From the NCBI GenBank assembly GCA_002104895.1, contig MCFG01000078.1:175001-200065 (forward strand): a DNA stretch of 25,065 nt, given 5' to 3'. Position 1 is the stretch's first letter. Each line of letters begins with the position of its first letter. Below are positions 15,597 to 25,065 of the stretch, in pieces. The position numbers were made by a program, and so were the translations under genes. The DNA is from Anaeromyces robustus. Taxonomy: Eukaryota; Neocallimastigomycota; Neocallimastigomycetes; Neocallimastigales; Neocallimastigaceae. The notes under the pieces were generated by a model. The model saw only the letters and a list, made by a program, of their open reading frames with translations. It did not search any database and was not told the origin of the DNA.

Positions 15597-16802
15597 TTAT
15601 TAAATACTTGTCATTACTTTCCTCTTAAATAAAAAGGGTCCGAAATATCATAAACATTAAACAATTATCATAAAATAATATAAAATATATATAATTATAC
15701 AGTTTATAAATAAACATTTTTTATTTACATAATAATAAAAAGTTTGAAACATTAATATAAAAAAAAAAACTTTTAAAAAAAAAAATACTTTTTTTATTAC
15801 ATTTGTACAACGAGAAAAAAAAAAAAACATTTTGTACTTTTTGTTTTTTTCTTTTCTTAAATCATTGAATACAAAAATCTATGAAAATAATAAATCGATT
15901 TTATTTATTTAACAAAAAATTATTTTATTATTAATTAAGATTTATAAACTTTTCATATTATAAATTAAAAATTTTTTTCTTTTATTTTATAAATTAAATT
16001 GAGGTTACACAATCTTTTTTTCTGTATTACTTTTTTTTTTCTGTATAATTTTTTTATATTTTTACTTTTTCTATAGATTTATACAGTTCATTCTATTCTT
16101 TTTTTCATTTATTATTATTATTATTATTACTAATTATTATTATTACTAATTATTACTTATAATTATTTTTTTTTCATTGTTAAAAAAATATAATATAAAA
16201 AGAAAAGTTAGATAATCATAATACAATAGTTTGTTATTAATATTATTAATATTCTATTTCTATTAAATATACAATAAATAAAAAAAATATGTAAATTAAT
16301 ATTATTTTATAAAAAAATAATCATAAATATCTCATTCTTATTTACCTTATTTGATTGTTATTTTTTAAAATTATTTATTACAAAAAGTTGATTTTCAAAT
16401 CTTTTTTTTTTTTCTTTTTTTTTTTTTGGAGTCATACAAACTAAAAATAAAACTAAAAACAGTTGATTAAATGATTATTTAGTATTAATATAATAATAAA
16501 ACTTGTAGTATATATTATTAAATAATAATATTTATTTATATATTTAGTTTGCTTGTTAATTATTTATTTATTAATAATTTTTTTTTATTTATTTTTTTTT
16601 TAAAAAATATATATTTTTATATTATTTTAATATGGAAAGAATTGCATTATTTTGAAAAAAAAATTTTTTTTTTCTTTTAAAATACAAATATATATATTTA
16701 TTTTTATTATTAATTAATTTTATATAAAATATTTATATATTTTTTTTTAAAATAATATTCCAATAAAATATATATATATAAATTAAATTAATATAAATAA
16801 AT

Positions 16803-17204
16803 TAGACTAACATATGGGTACCCTTCTCCCAAATGTACACTACAGGTGATACTTTATGGCATATCGATTTGACGTCGTCACTCCATCTATGTCATTACGT
16901 TCTGTTAGGAGCATGGTTCCTATACATTCCTACTTAATTCCCTTTTACCATGAGTATCAGAATAGAATCACTTTCTCCTCATAGTAGTTGTAATTACTGA
17001 TATGGTGGAATGTAGACCCACCTAATTCCTACAAAGAATTAACCGGAGACCACTTATCAAACCTAGTTGGAATCAAAGTCTGAAATTGAATAGTTAAACA
17101 TATATAAAGGAAAGCCATTTAAATATTATGGTGGTAGCATGATACATAAGATAAAAACTTTATATATACATAAACACAGTCTTCAAATACCCTCTTTTGT
17201 CTCA
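16803..17204. other. High-complexity G+C island without ORF; possible solo LTR or non-coding RNA gene
   Basis: About 400 bp with roughly 35-43% G+C in the rows counted, inside DNA of about 10% G+C. It contains CpG-bearing blocks (GACGTCGTC at 16871-16879), a GGTACC site, and short inverted pairs such as GGTGG/CCACC (about 17003-17022). All six frames are closed within a few tens of codons. Cut at TGGG (16815) and CTCA (ending 17204), the segment starts TG and ends CA like an LTR, but the 5-bp flanks (ACATA and AAATG) do not match as a target-site duplication. On the minus strand a TATATATAAAG element sits near the start. Candidate explanations are a solo LTR, another transposon remnant, or a structured RNA gene. 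No choice can be made from one copy. Confidence 0.45.
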
Positions 17205-17548
17205 AAATGTTTTTTTATTATGATAAAATAATAAAAAATATTAAACAAAATATAATATATATACATAAAAAAGCAATAAATGGAAATTAATATTTTTACT
17301 ATTATACTTATAATTTTGCTACTAAATTATAACAGCAATTTACATGATAATATTACAATAATATATGTATATATGTATAATATACATAACTTAATAAAAA
17401 TAAATTAATGTTAAAATATTTATATTATACATTATACTTTATTTTATGTGTTAGATTGTATTACATATGTAATATTATATAGAAAAATATAGAAAAAGAA
17501 AATATATATATTAAATATATATATTATATATATATATATATATATATT

Positions 17549-17600
17549 TTTCTTTTTCTTTTTCTTTTTCTTTTTTTTTTTTTTTTTTCTTTTCATTTTC
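17549..17600. repeat. Pyrimidine tract with TTTTTC units
   Basis: About four TTTTTC hexamers followed by a long T run and CTTTTC. The tract is pure pyrimidine on the plus strand and directly follows an (AT)n block; it is a simple-sequence repeat with no evident gene next to it. Confidence 0.8.
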
Positions 17601-18663
17601 TATTTCTATTTTATGTCAATTTTTCCATTTCTATTTTTCTATTTCTACTTCTTATTCTACTTGTATCTGTAAAAATATTTCATGTTTAATTAATTTTTAA
17701 AAAAGCAAAATTATGTGTGAGTGACACAAAGGCACAGAAAATTCAATTTTACTTTAAAAGGAAAAATTTAATTATTTATAATAATGTAACATCCAATAGG
17801 TTTAACAAAATATTAGAACATATTAATTATTATATATAAATATTATATAATACATTAATATTAATAATAATAAAAAAGATAAATTGTTAAAAAAAAAAGA
17901 AAAAAAGAAAAAAATATGAACGAATAAAAATAAAAGTATGAAACAAAAATATATATTGATATTGAATATTTCTATTATTTTTTCTTTCTTTTAATGTTTA
18001 TATACATATATAAAAGTTATATGTACATTAAATATTTCATCTAAACTAATAATATTTCATTCAAAAATATACTCCATTGATTTAAAATATATTTTATGTA
18101 ATAGGAATACATTATCTTTTCTAACCAATATTTATGAAATGAAATGTGCTAATATTTTTGTATTAAATAACATATATATAATATAATATAATATATTATA
18201 TTATAATAATACATCATGAAATATTATTTATTATTAATTTATTATTAATTTATTCTATTATTTATACAAAAAAAAAAGTTAATTTTTTTATATAAATTTT
18301 ATAATCATTTAATAACTTTTTTTTTTTTAAAAAAAAAAATGATATAAATAAATAATTGGTTATAAAAAAAATTTTTTTTTCTCATATTTTAATTTTATAT
18401 GCAATTATATAATATATAAATATTTATATAAAAATTATGCTTTATAATAAATAAAATAAAAATAAAAATTAAATTGAACTTTAATAGCAACCGTTTATAA
18501 ATTAAATTTTGTTAAATATTTAAAAATATATTTAAATAGATTTTAAAATTATTAACTAAAAATCTTATTTTATTAAAAATAAAAGTCATAATAAAAATAA
18601 AAAATATCTTTAATTAATTTAGAATTTATATGTATGAAATTGAGAATAGAATATATTGAAGTT

Positions 18664-18694
<31 letters not shown>

Positions 18695-20713
18695 CCAATT
18701 AATTAAAAAAAAAGTTTAAATGGCGCCGTTTTTGAAAATAATCAAGTAAGATTTAAAATACCTAACCCAATTCTATTTTTTTTAATATATAATAATATAA
18801 ATCTAAAAAAATCAATAAATATTAACAATAAAATATAATTCAAAAATATAACAGTTAGTTATCGCAAAACATATATAGAAAAAAGAACTATGTTTTTTTT
18901 TTTCTATTTGTAATTAAATAATTTCTTTTCTTATTTATCTTTGTGTAATCAAACATTTTATCTTAGAAACTTTTATTATGTATTTTTTTAAATTAATACA
19001 CATGAAATTTTATAGATATTTTTTAATTAATTATCTTATGTTCACATTACAATCATTAAATTATAATTAATTTGAAATAAAACACTTAAAAAATTTATTA
19101 ATAAAGTTTATTGTTTAAATACTTGAAATTAAAAAGCATTTTCATTAATAGACAATTAATTAAATATAATTTAAACAATTATAAAATAAAATTTAATTAT
19201 TTATAAAATTAAAAAGTTAGTTATAATAAGTTTAATTATTTAGGATAAGAAATGAATATTTAATTACTAAAAATTCATAAATTCATAGTAATTTTCTTAT
19301 ATAGTAGTAAATAGATATTAAATTAATATTATTTAAATAAAACATATATTTTATTTTATAACGAATGATATGTTAGAAAATTGAATTTATTTATTTATTT
19401 ATAAAAACTTATTCTTAATAATATCATTTAATATAAAAAATATAAATCATGTTTTTTTTATTTAATTAATATATTATTAATAATTTTATTATCTTTATAA
19501 TATTAATAATTATTTAGCCAATAAATAATATAAGAAAAAAAAATATTTCATAAAATTTTTAAAAAATTTTGTAAAATGAATTTTTTTTTATTTTATTAAT
19601 TTATTATTGTTATTTACTATTAAATAATTTTTTATTCAAAACTGAAACATAACAAGAAAAATTAATATAGACATTATTAAATATTATTCAGAAATAAAAT
19701 AATTTATATAATAAAAAAATATTATTATATATTCTAATATATTCTTATATATATTTTATATATTATTATATAAATTATATATTATTATATTAATATATAT
19801 TTTATTTACCTAATAAATAGTTTTTATGTTTTATGATTTATTAATTTTTTTTTTAATTTTTTTTAATATATTATAAAATTTTGTTACATTTTTTTATTTT
19901 TTTATTATTTTCAATTTTTTTTTAAAATTGTTGACAAATAAATTTCAATACTGGTTAATCTACTTTATATTACTTAATATATTATTAATATATTATTAAT
20001 ATTATCATATAATTTATATATAATATTTTAATATTATTATATATAAATTTATAAAGTATTTAGTATAATAAAAAAACTATTTTTTTTTTAATAATATTTT
20101 TTTATTCAATATTAAATCTAAGTGAATTATTGAAATTGTATATTTCATTTCATTAGTTATTCAAATATGAAATAATACAAATTACTATATATTTATATAT
20201 TATATAATTATAATAATTTGTTTTAAAAAAATAAAAAAACAGATCTAGGAAAAAGTATTATCGCTTAACCATTTTAACCGCTTTTTGTATATATATATAA
20301 TTTATATATATTAGACATTTTTATATAATGACATAATAAAAAATTAATATAGATGAATTAATATAGAGTATTATATATATTAAACAAATATAAATAAATT
20401 ATTTATAGTATATTATATAAATTATATAATAAAATATATTAATTAATAAATTAAAATATATATAGGTTAATAGGTCAATAGTTACAATAGGCATAAAAAG
20501 TTAAAGAATTTATTAAAATAATTTAAGTTACACAACTATAAAATTTGAATTTTAAATCTTAATAATTAAAGTTGTAAATAATTTTTATTATTTTTTTTTT
20601 TTTTAAAAAGGTATATTTATTATCATATAAAATTTAGTATTTATATAAAAAATTTAGTATTATATAAAATTAATAAAGTTTTATTAAATATATTAAATAA
20701 TAATTATTTAATA

Positions 20714-20769
20714 ATAAGTAATATGAATATATATATAAAAAATATATATATTTGATTTATATTACTTAT
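20714..20769. repeat. Imperfect inverted repeat, about 25-bp arms
   Basis: The left arm begins ATAAGTAATATGAAT and the right arm is its near reverse complement ending ATATTACTTAT; the loop is a few A residues flanked by TATATA. The TATA core would form by chance in such DNA, but the outer ATAAGTAATAT arms are specific. Confidence 0.6.
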
Positions 20770-20932
20770 AAATTTCAATTAAAAGTAATATATCGAAATA
20801 TTATTAAGTAATAAACATACATACATATTAATATATTTTAATATTGTTTATATATTTATTTTAATTAACAATAAAATAATTATATTTCTTTCAATATATA
20901 AATATTTATATATTATTACTTAGATCAATATG

Positions 20933-20992
20933 ATAATAATAATAATCATAATAATAATCATAATAATAATCATAATAATAATCATAATAATA
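20933..20992. repeat. 12-bp tandem repeat (AATAATAATCAT)n
   Basis: Four to five consecutive copies of AATAATAATCAT. This is a higher-order unit built from AAT with a regular C substitution every fourth triplet, showing tandem duplication of a mutated triplet block. Confidence 0.92.
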
Positions 20993-22861
20993 TACTTTTT
21001 TTAAAGTTTATATGTTTATATTATATAATAATTAAATATTAATATATAATATAAATATATTGTGAAATTTAAATATATTTATATAAAATAATATAAATTC
21101 TTTACACTTAATTAAATTACAATATATAAAAGATTAATCTTTATTAATAATTATTTGTATGATTATATTTTTAAATAATTATTTACATTTGTTATATAAA
21201 TACACCTTTATCATCATTATTTATTATTTTTCTTTTCGAAATTTTTTTATTTATTTTTTTCATTTAAAAAAATATCTTTTTATTATAAACTATTTTTATT
21301 TTGTATAAAATATTTATTATTATTATTTTTTTTATTTTTTTTTTTTTTACATTATTAATTTTATATATATCTTGATTTATATCTTAAATATTTTTAAATA
21401 ATTATATCCTTTTTTTTTTCTTTTTAATAAAAAAAGAAAAATAAAAATAAAATAACAACATAAATTATAAATATAATGATTATTTATATTTTTTGTTTTA
21501 TTTTAGAGGATATAAAGATATAAAAAAAAAAAAAAAAGAAAAACATACAACTATTAATTTTATTGATAAATATTATATATACATATACTAAAAAAAGGCA
21601 ACAAGATTGCTGTTATTATTACATAATAATATTATTAGAAATATTTATCAATATATGGAAATTATATGATATATTATTAAATAATACCAAATTTGAAAAT
21701 ATATATATATCAACAAGTATTTAAAAATAGGATTGATTTCCAGTTTTTTTTTTAAATATCAATACCAAATTATAATAAACATCGAAATAATTTTAAAATA
21801 TTAGAAACTAGTTTAAATTCAAAAATATTAAGAATTGAATAAGTTTTTTTAATATAAATCAAAAAGGAAAAGAGAAGAAAAGAAATTATTCAATATAAAT
21901 TTTTTTCTTAAATAAAATAATAATATAGAAAAATAAAATAGAAATTAAATAATTATTTAATATTCTTATTATTATAAGAAAGGGTAAATTTTTATACTGG
22001 ATATAAGGATATATGTTCTTAAATAGGATATATATAATTAAGAATATTATAGAAATTTTAATTATAGGAAAAAGTTATATTGTAAATATTTCTTGTATAG
22101 ATTTCTTTTCTTTTCTTTAGAAAAAACAAACCCTTAAATTTTGTATATAATTTTTAAATTAAATATTTAATTATTATTTATATTTTAAATAAAAATAATA
22201 ATTAGTGAAATTTTAAGGAGTAAGAAGAAGAAAAAAAAAATAAAAATAAAAAAAGAAGAAAAAGCATAAAAGAAAACAAATATTATTATATATAACATTT
22301 TTATAAGAGTAATTTTATATATAATAAGTTAAATTATGAATTAATATTAATAAAAGTAAAAAAAAAAACAAATCAACAAAAATAATTCAAATTTTGATAT
22401 CAAGAAATTTAAATTTTAAACTATTATTTGTAATATTTTCATCAAAGTTTTGAAATAAATAAATAAATAACATTAATTAATAAATATAATTAAAAATAAA
22501 AAACAAAAAATAAAATTAATAAATTAATAAATAATAAAAAAGAATAACAAAACAAAACAAAACAATACAAAGAAAGAAAAAATAAATATAAAAAAATAAA
22601 TAAATAAATAAATAAATAAATTTAAAGAACGAAAATTAACACAAAAATAAATTAAAATAATTTTATAGCTATTAAATAAACTTAAAAAATATAAAGTACA
22701 AAACAATATAATAAAAATAATTATATATATTAATATATAATATTTAAAATACAAAACAAATAAATAATAAATAAATAAATAAATAAATAAAATAATTATA
22801 AATCTATTAATATATAAAATTTAAAATAAAAACTAAAATATAAATAAAAATTCATAAATCT
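20993..22861. other. Upstream region of the 604-residue gene; no other gene seen
   Basis: About 1.9 kb of A/T-rich DNA. The last 650 bp are unusually A-rich on the coding strand, with AAAT runs at about 22592-22622 and 22762-22790, consistent with a long A-rich 5' leader. A cluster of less repetitive sequence at 21965-22140, with TAGGAAAAAGT and a CTTTCTTTTCTTTAG-like polypyrimidine stretch, could be a promoter or a 5'-UTR intron acceptor. An antisense frame at 22754-22524 is poly-Phe/Ile low complexity and is not reported as a gene. Confidence 0.45.
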
Positions 22862-22903
22862 ATGAAATGGATCAATTTAGTTCACAGTTGGCTAATAATT
22901 TAG
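22862..22903 (+). promoter_or_regulatory. Overlapping out-of-frame upstream ORF (13 codons)
   Basis: An ATG at 22862, 5 nt before the main start, opens a 13-codon frame ending TAG at 22903. Its context is weak (T at -3), while the main ATG has G at -3 and G at +4. Scanning ribosomes would therefore be expected mostly to bypass it, but it could lower or tune translation of the main frame. Presence is seen; the effect is inferred. Confidence 0.6.
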
Positions 22904-24681
22904 AAAATGGTTACACTGCTGGTGTTCCAGATCATTTAATTCAGATTTACAAAGAACTTTCTGCATGGTGTGAATTAATTCAATATAAAATTGATGTAGA
23001 TATTAATACACAAGATAATATTAGAAAACAAGTTCTTTCTAATAATTTATTAAAACATATTCAAGGTTTATGGCAAGAAAAAGTTAGTGAATTCTATATG
23101 GTTAGAAGAGATGAAGTTAGAGATAATCTTTCTAAAGTTTTCCAAAATAGAATTAGTAATAATCAAAGAATGATTGAGTCAAAAGATATTATGGAAGAAA
23201 ATCCATATAATAATGTTTATTCTTTACCAACTAATGAAGAGTACTTTAATGATAATGACTCATCATCCGAAGAAGATTATTATCAAGATATTGATACAAA
23301 TAATCATATTGAAGATGATAAATCGAAAATGGTTGTTGTTGTTAAATATAATACAAAACCAAAGGAAAATAAAATTGCTGAAGACTACATTGATTTTGAT
23401 GATGAATATGAATTTGATTATGGTAATGATAACTATGATGATTATAATGAATATGATGAATATGATCTTCATCATTATAAAGAAGCAAATGTAACTAAAG
23501 TTAGTATTAGTTATACTTCAGTTGAAGCAAAAGAAACTATGAGTAATGATTATAGAGATCCACATCAATATAAAGAATATTATGAAAGACCAGTAACTCC
23601 ATCGATTCCTGATTTACAATCTTCATATGAAGATGTTGATTCATCATGTAACACAAATTATTTAAATCATAATACATGGGATACTTATAATGATAATTAT
23701 TATTGTAATGAGAGTGTTGATGATAGTTCAGATAATTGTTTAAGTTATACAGAACAATTAATTAAACAACAAAAAATGGAAAAAGGAGAAGAAGAAGAAA
23801 AAGAAGTAGAAGAAAAGGATATCAGTTACACTGAACAATTAATTAAAGAACAAATAAAATTAAATTATGTATCATTTGCTTCAATCAATGAAGAAAATGA
23901 AAAGGAATTAGAAGTAAATGAAAAAACTAATGATTCATCAACACAAGAATCTTCATTACCTGTAAATGATATTATAAAAGAAGAAGAAATAGATCAATCA
24001 TTACCTGTAAATGATAGTATAAAAGAAGGAGAAATAAATCAATCCATGCATAAAACAGATGAAAGATGTAAATTGTCTATTACAATAGATGATTCTATGA
24101 GAAATGTTATATTCCATGAAGAAGAATCAATTAAAAATAAAGAAAGTATGTATGAAGAACATCTTTATCCAAGGGTGGAAAAATCAAGAGATATATATTA
24201 TGATGAATATGGACAAGATAGTCCATCAGCTGATAGTGTTATTTCTCCAAATGAAGAAATGTTGTTATCTTCAACTACAGATGATGATTTATTTGAATAT
24301 TCATCAAAAAAGGTATTGATGACTCCATTATCTACAGATATATTGTCATATGCTGAAGGTCTATATGATTCAGATTTAGTAAATGATAATAAAACAAAAG
24401 AACTTTCACCTCTTAAAGAAGAGTTTACTGATAATGAAAATATTGTCATTAAAGAAGATATAGAACTTTCTACAGAAGAATTAACTAATGAAGATATGGT
24501 TATTAAAGAAGAAATGGAATTAAAGAATCAATTGAAAACTGCGAAAGTTATGTTACCACCAAATAAACATATTGATTTTGAAAAAGAGGGAAATAAAGAA
24601 GAAAACTTTGCAAAATATTTATCCAACAGAAGAGATAGTGGTTTCAGTGAAACTTGTGATGAACCTTTCATAAATGCTTAA
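22867..24681 (+). CDS. Acidic low-complexity protein of unknown function, 604 aa
   Basis: I do not recognise this protein. The single open exon begins at the first in-frame ATG after an in-frame TAA (22855-22857), has a good initiation context, and ends in TAA. Residues 1 to about 105 look folded and mostly helical (KELSAWCELIQYKI and a Lys/Arg-containing helix to about 98). The rest is Asp/Glu/Asn/Ser/Tyr rich and probably disordered. Internal repeats: SYTEQLIK at 293-300 and 320-327, a 15-residue repeat at 363-377 and 378-392 (SLPVNDIIKEEEIDQ and a close variant), and V-I-K-E-acidic-x-E-L at 527-534 and 545-552. A Glu run lies between the SYTEQLIK pair. The C-terminus has RRDSGFSE (588-595), a basophilic kinase consensus at Ser591. 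No signal peptide or membrane segment is present, so it is probably cytosolic or nuclear. A scaffold or regulatory adaptor is a guess. Coding reality is supported by length, codon-level repeats and the base-composition shift. Confidence 0.85.
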   Translation: MDQFSSQLANNLENGYTAGVPDHLIQIYKELSAWCELIQYKIDVDINTQDNIRKQVLSNNLLKHIQGLWQEKVSEFYMVRRDEVRDNLSKVFQNRISNNQRMIESKDIMEENPYNNVYSLPTNEEYFNDNDSSSEEDYYQDIDTNNHIEDDKSKMVVVVKYNTKPKENKIAEDYIDFDDEYEFDYGNDNYDDYNEYDEYDLHHYKEANVTKVSISYTSVEAKETMSNDYRDPHQYKEYYERPVTPSIPDLQSSYEDVDSSCNTNYLNHNTWDTYNDNYYCNESVDDSSDNCLSYTEQLIKQQKMEKGEEEEKEVEEKDISYTEQLIKEQIKLNYVSFASINEENEKELEVNEKTNDSSTQESSLPVNDIIKEEEIDQSLPVNDSIKEGEINQSMHKTDERCKLSITIDDSMRNVIFHEEESIKNKESMYEEHLYPRVEKSRDIYYDEYGQDSPSADSVISPNEEMLLSSTTDDDLFEYSSKKVLMTPLSTDILSYAEGLYDSDLVNDNKTKELSPLKEEFTDNENIVIKEDIELSTEELTNEDMVIKEEMELKNQLKTAKVMLPPNKHIDFEKEGNKEENFAKYLSNRRDSGFSETCDEPFINA

Positions 24682-25065
24682 ATTTTATATATTATATAAA
24701 TTTTTTTAAATTATTTATTATCTTCTAATATTTTTTTTATTTTATATATTAAAAATGTTATAGAATTTTAATTATAAAATTATAGAAGATAGAAAGAATT
24801 AATTAAATAATTAATTTTTTTTATTTATTTTTTTTTTATTATTTTTTTTTTTTTAAAAAAAAAAAAAAAAACAATTTTTTTATAAGATAAATATGATATA
24901 TAGAATGAAAAAAATTGTTTAAGATTAAATTTAATCTAAGAAAAAAATTTTTTTTATAAAATTCCTTTTTTTTTTTTTTAATATATATTATATATATATT
25001 GTAAATTCTAAAAAAAAAAAAAAGAAATATATATAAAAGTAAAATAAAAAATATATTAGTTAATT
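24682..25065. other. 3' flank of the 604-residue gene
   Basis: A/T-only sequence with a T-run/A-run hairpin at about 24826-24872 and a perfect 16-bp palindrome, AGATTAAATTTAATCT, at 24922-24937. It probably contains the 3' untranslated region and transcript end. No further gene is seen before the window edge. Confidence 0.5.

Larger units (their letters stand above)
14721..16800. other. Gene-free low-complexity stretch
   Basis: About 2 kb without an ORF worth reporting. It includes TAAT/TTAATTAT palindromic stretches (14900-15000), AAAT repeats (15163-15199), TTTA repeats (15522-15592), ATT repeats (16110-16155) and many T or A runs. A hairpin at 15278-15331 has arms of about 15 bp, AGTAACA followed by TATA-rich bases. 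Nothing here supports a protein gene. Confidence 0.5.
17205..20930. other. Gene-free A/T low-complexity stretch
   Basis: About 3.7 kb without a supported gene. It holds (AT)n at 17525-17548, a pyrimidine tract at 17549-17600 with TTTTTC units, homopolymer pairs (18661-18694), TATATTATA-rich palindromic DNA (19720-19800 and 19980-20050), and a hairpin at 20714-20769. Two small spots of higher complexity occur: 18718-18775, beginning ATGGCGCCG, and 20240-20290, containing CGCTTAACC and AACCGC. Neither reads as a gene. Confidence 0.5.

Noticed and set aside
16803-17204. tRNA or rRNA gene within the G+C island
   Set aside because: No cloverleaf with a T-loop word such as GGTTCGA and no rRNA core words were recognised; the block was kept as unidentified.
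18761-18768. CCTAACCC as a telomere-like repeat
   Set aside because: It occurs once, not in tandem, so there is no support for an interstitial telomere.
22524-22754. Minus-strand 76-residue Phe/Ile/Leu-rich frame
   Set aside because: It arises from A-rich leader DNA with AAAT repeats; no domain, signal or conserved composition supports it.
23174-24449. Alternative-frame and antisense open frames within the 604-residue gene
   Set aside because: They are low-complexity products of the A/T-rich coding sequence (Ile/Met/Lys-rich) and overlap a longer frame with coherent internal repeats.

Overview
The window looks like nuclear DNA from an anaerobic gut fungus (Neocallimastigomycota) or a close relative. 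It is extremely A+T rich (intergenic DNA about 90% by eye), has long TAA/TTA microsatellites and homopolymers, short GT-AG introns, asparagine-rich coding tails, and large gene-poor stretches. The main genes join a bacterial-type extracellular solute-binding domain to a class C (family 3) seven-helix receptor; to my knowledge this combination is characteristic of gut fungi. Dictyostelids share the base composition and poly-Asn, but their class C receptors carry a different (BMP-type) ectodomain, so they fit less well. The taxon is an inference.

Left half (1-13,819): a tandem array on the minus strand. From left to right it holds copy A (cut by the left edge, 5' part only, 94-1115), a decayed relic of a copy (about 1785-2117), and complete copies B (2931-5665), C (6880-10004) and D (11005-13819). 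I joined the exons by hand. Each complete copy has five coding exons: a short signal-peptide exon, exons of 371 (368 in B), 172 and 144 bp for most of the solute-binding domain, and one long last exon for the end of that domain, a juxtamembrane Cys-X4-Cys pair, seven helices and a cytoplasmic tail. Intron phases are 1, 0, 1, 1 throughout. The spliced frames are open and give 784, 794 and 737 residues. TTA/TAA repeats have invaded the last intron of A, C and D, the spacer between B and C, and the tail of C, where they encode 19 asparagines.

Middle (13,820-22,866): about 9 kb with no convincing protein gene. It is A/T low-complexity DNA with several microsatellites and hairpins. One feature stands out: a roughly 400-bp island of much higher G+C and normal complexity (about 16,803-17,204), without an ORF, that may be a solo LTR or other element remnant, or a non-coding RNA gene.

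Right end (22,867-24,681): one uninterrupted plus-strand gene for a 604-residue acidic, low-complexity cytoplasmic protein of unknown function, with internal short repeats. An out-of-frame upstream ATG lies 5 nt before its start.

Functionally, the array looks like a small family of cell-surface nutrient or metabolite sensors: secreted N-terminus, bacterial-like ligand-binding fold outside, and G-protein-coupled signalling core and tail inside. Nothing in the sequence links the 604-residue protein to them.
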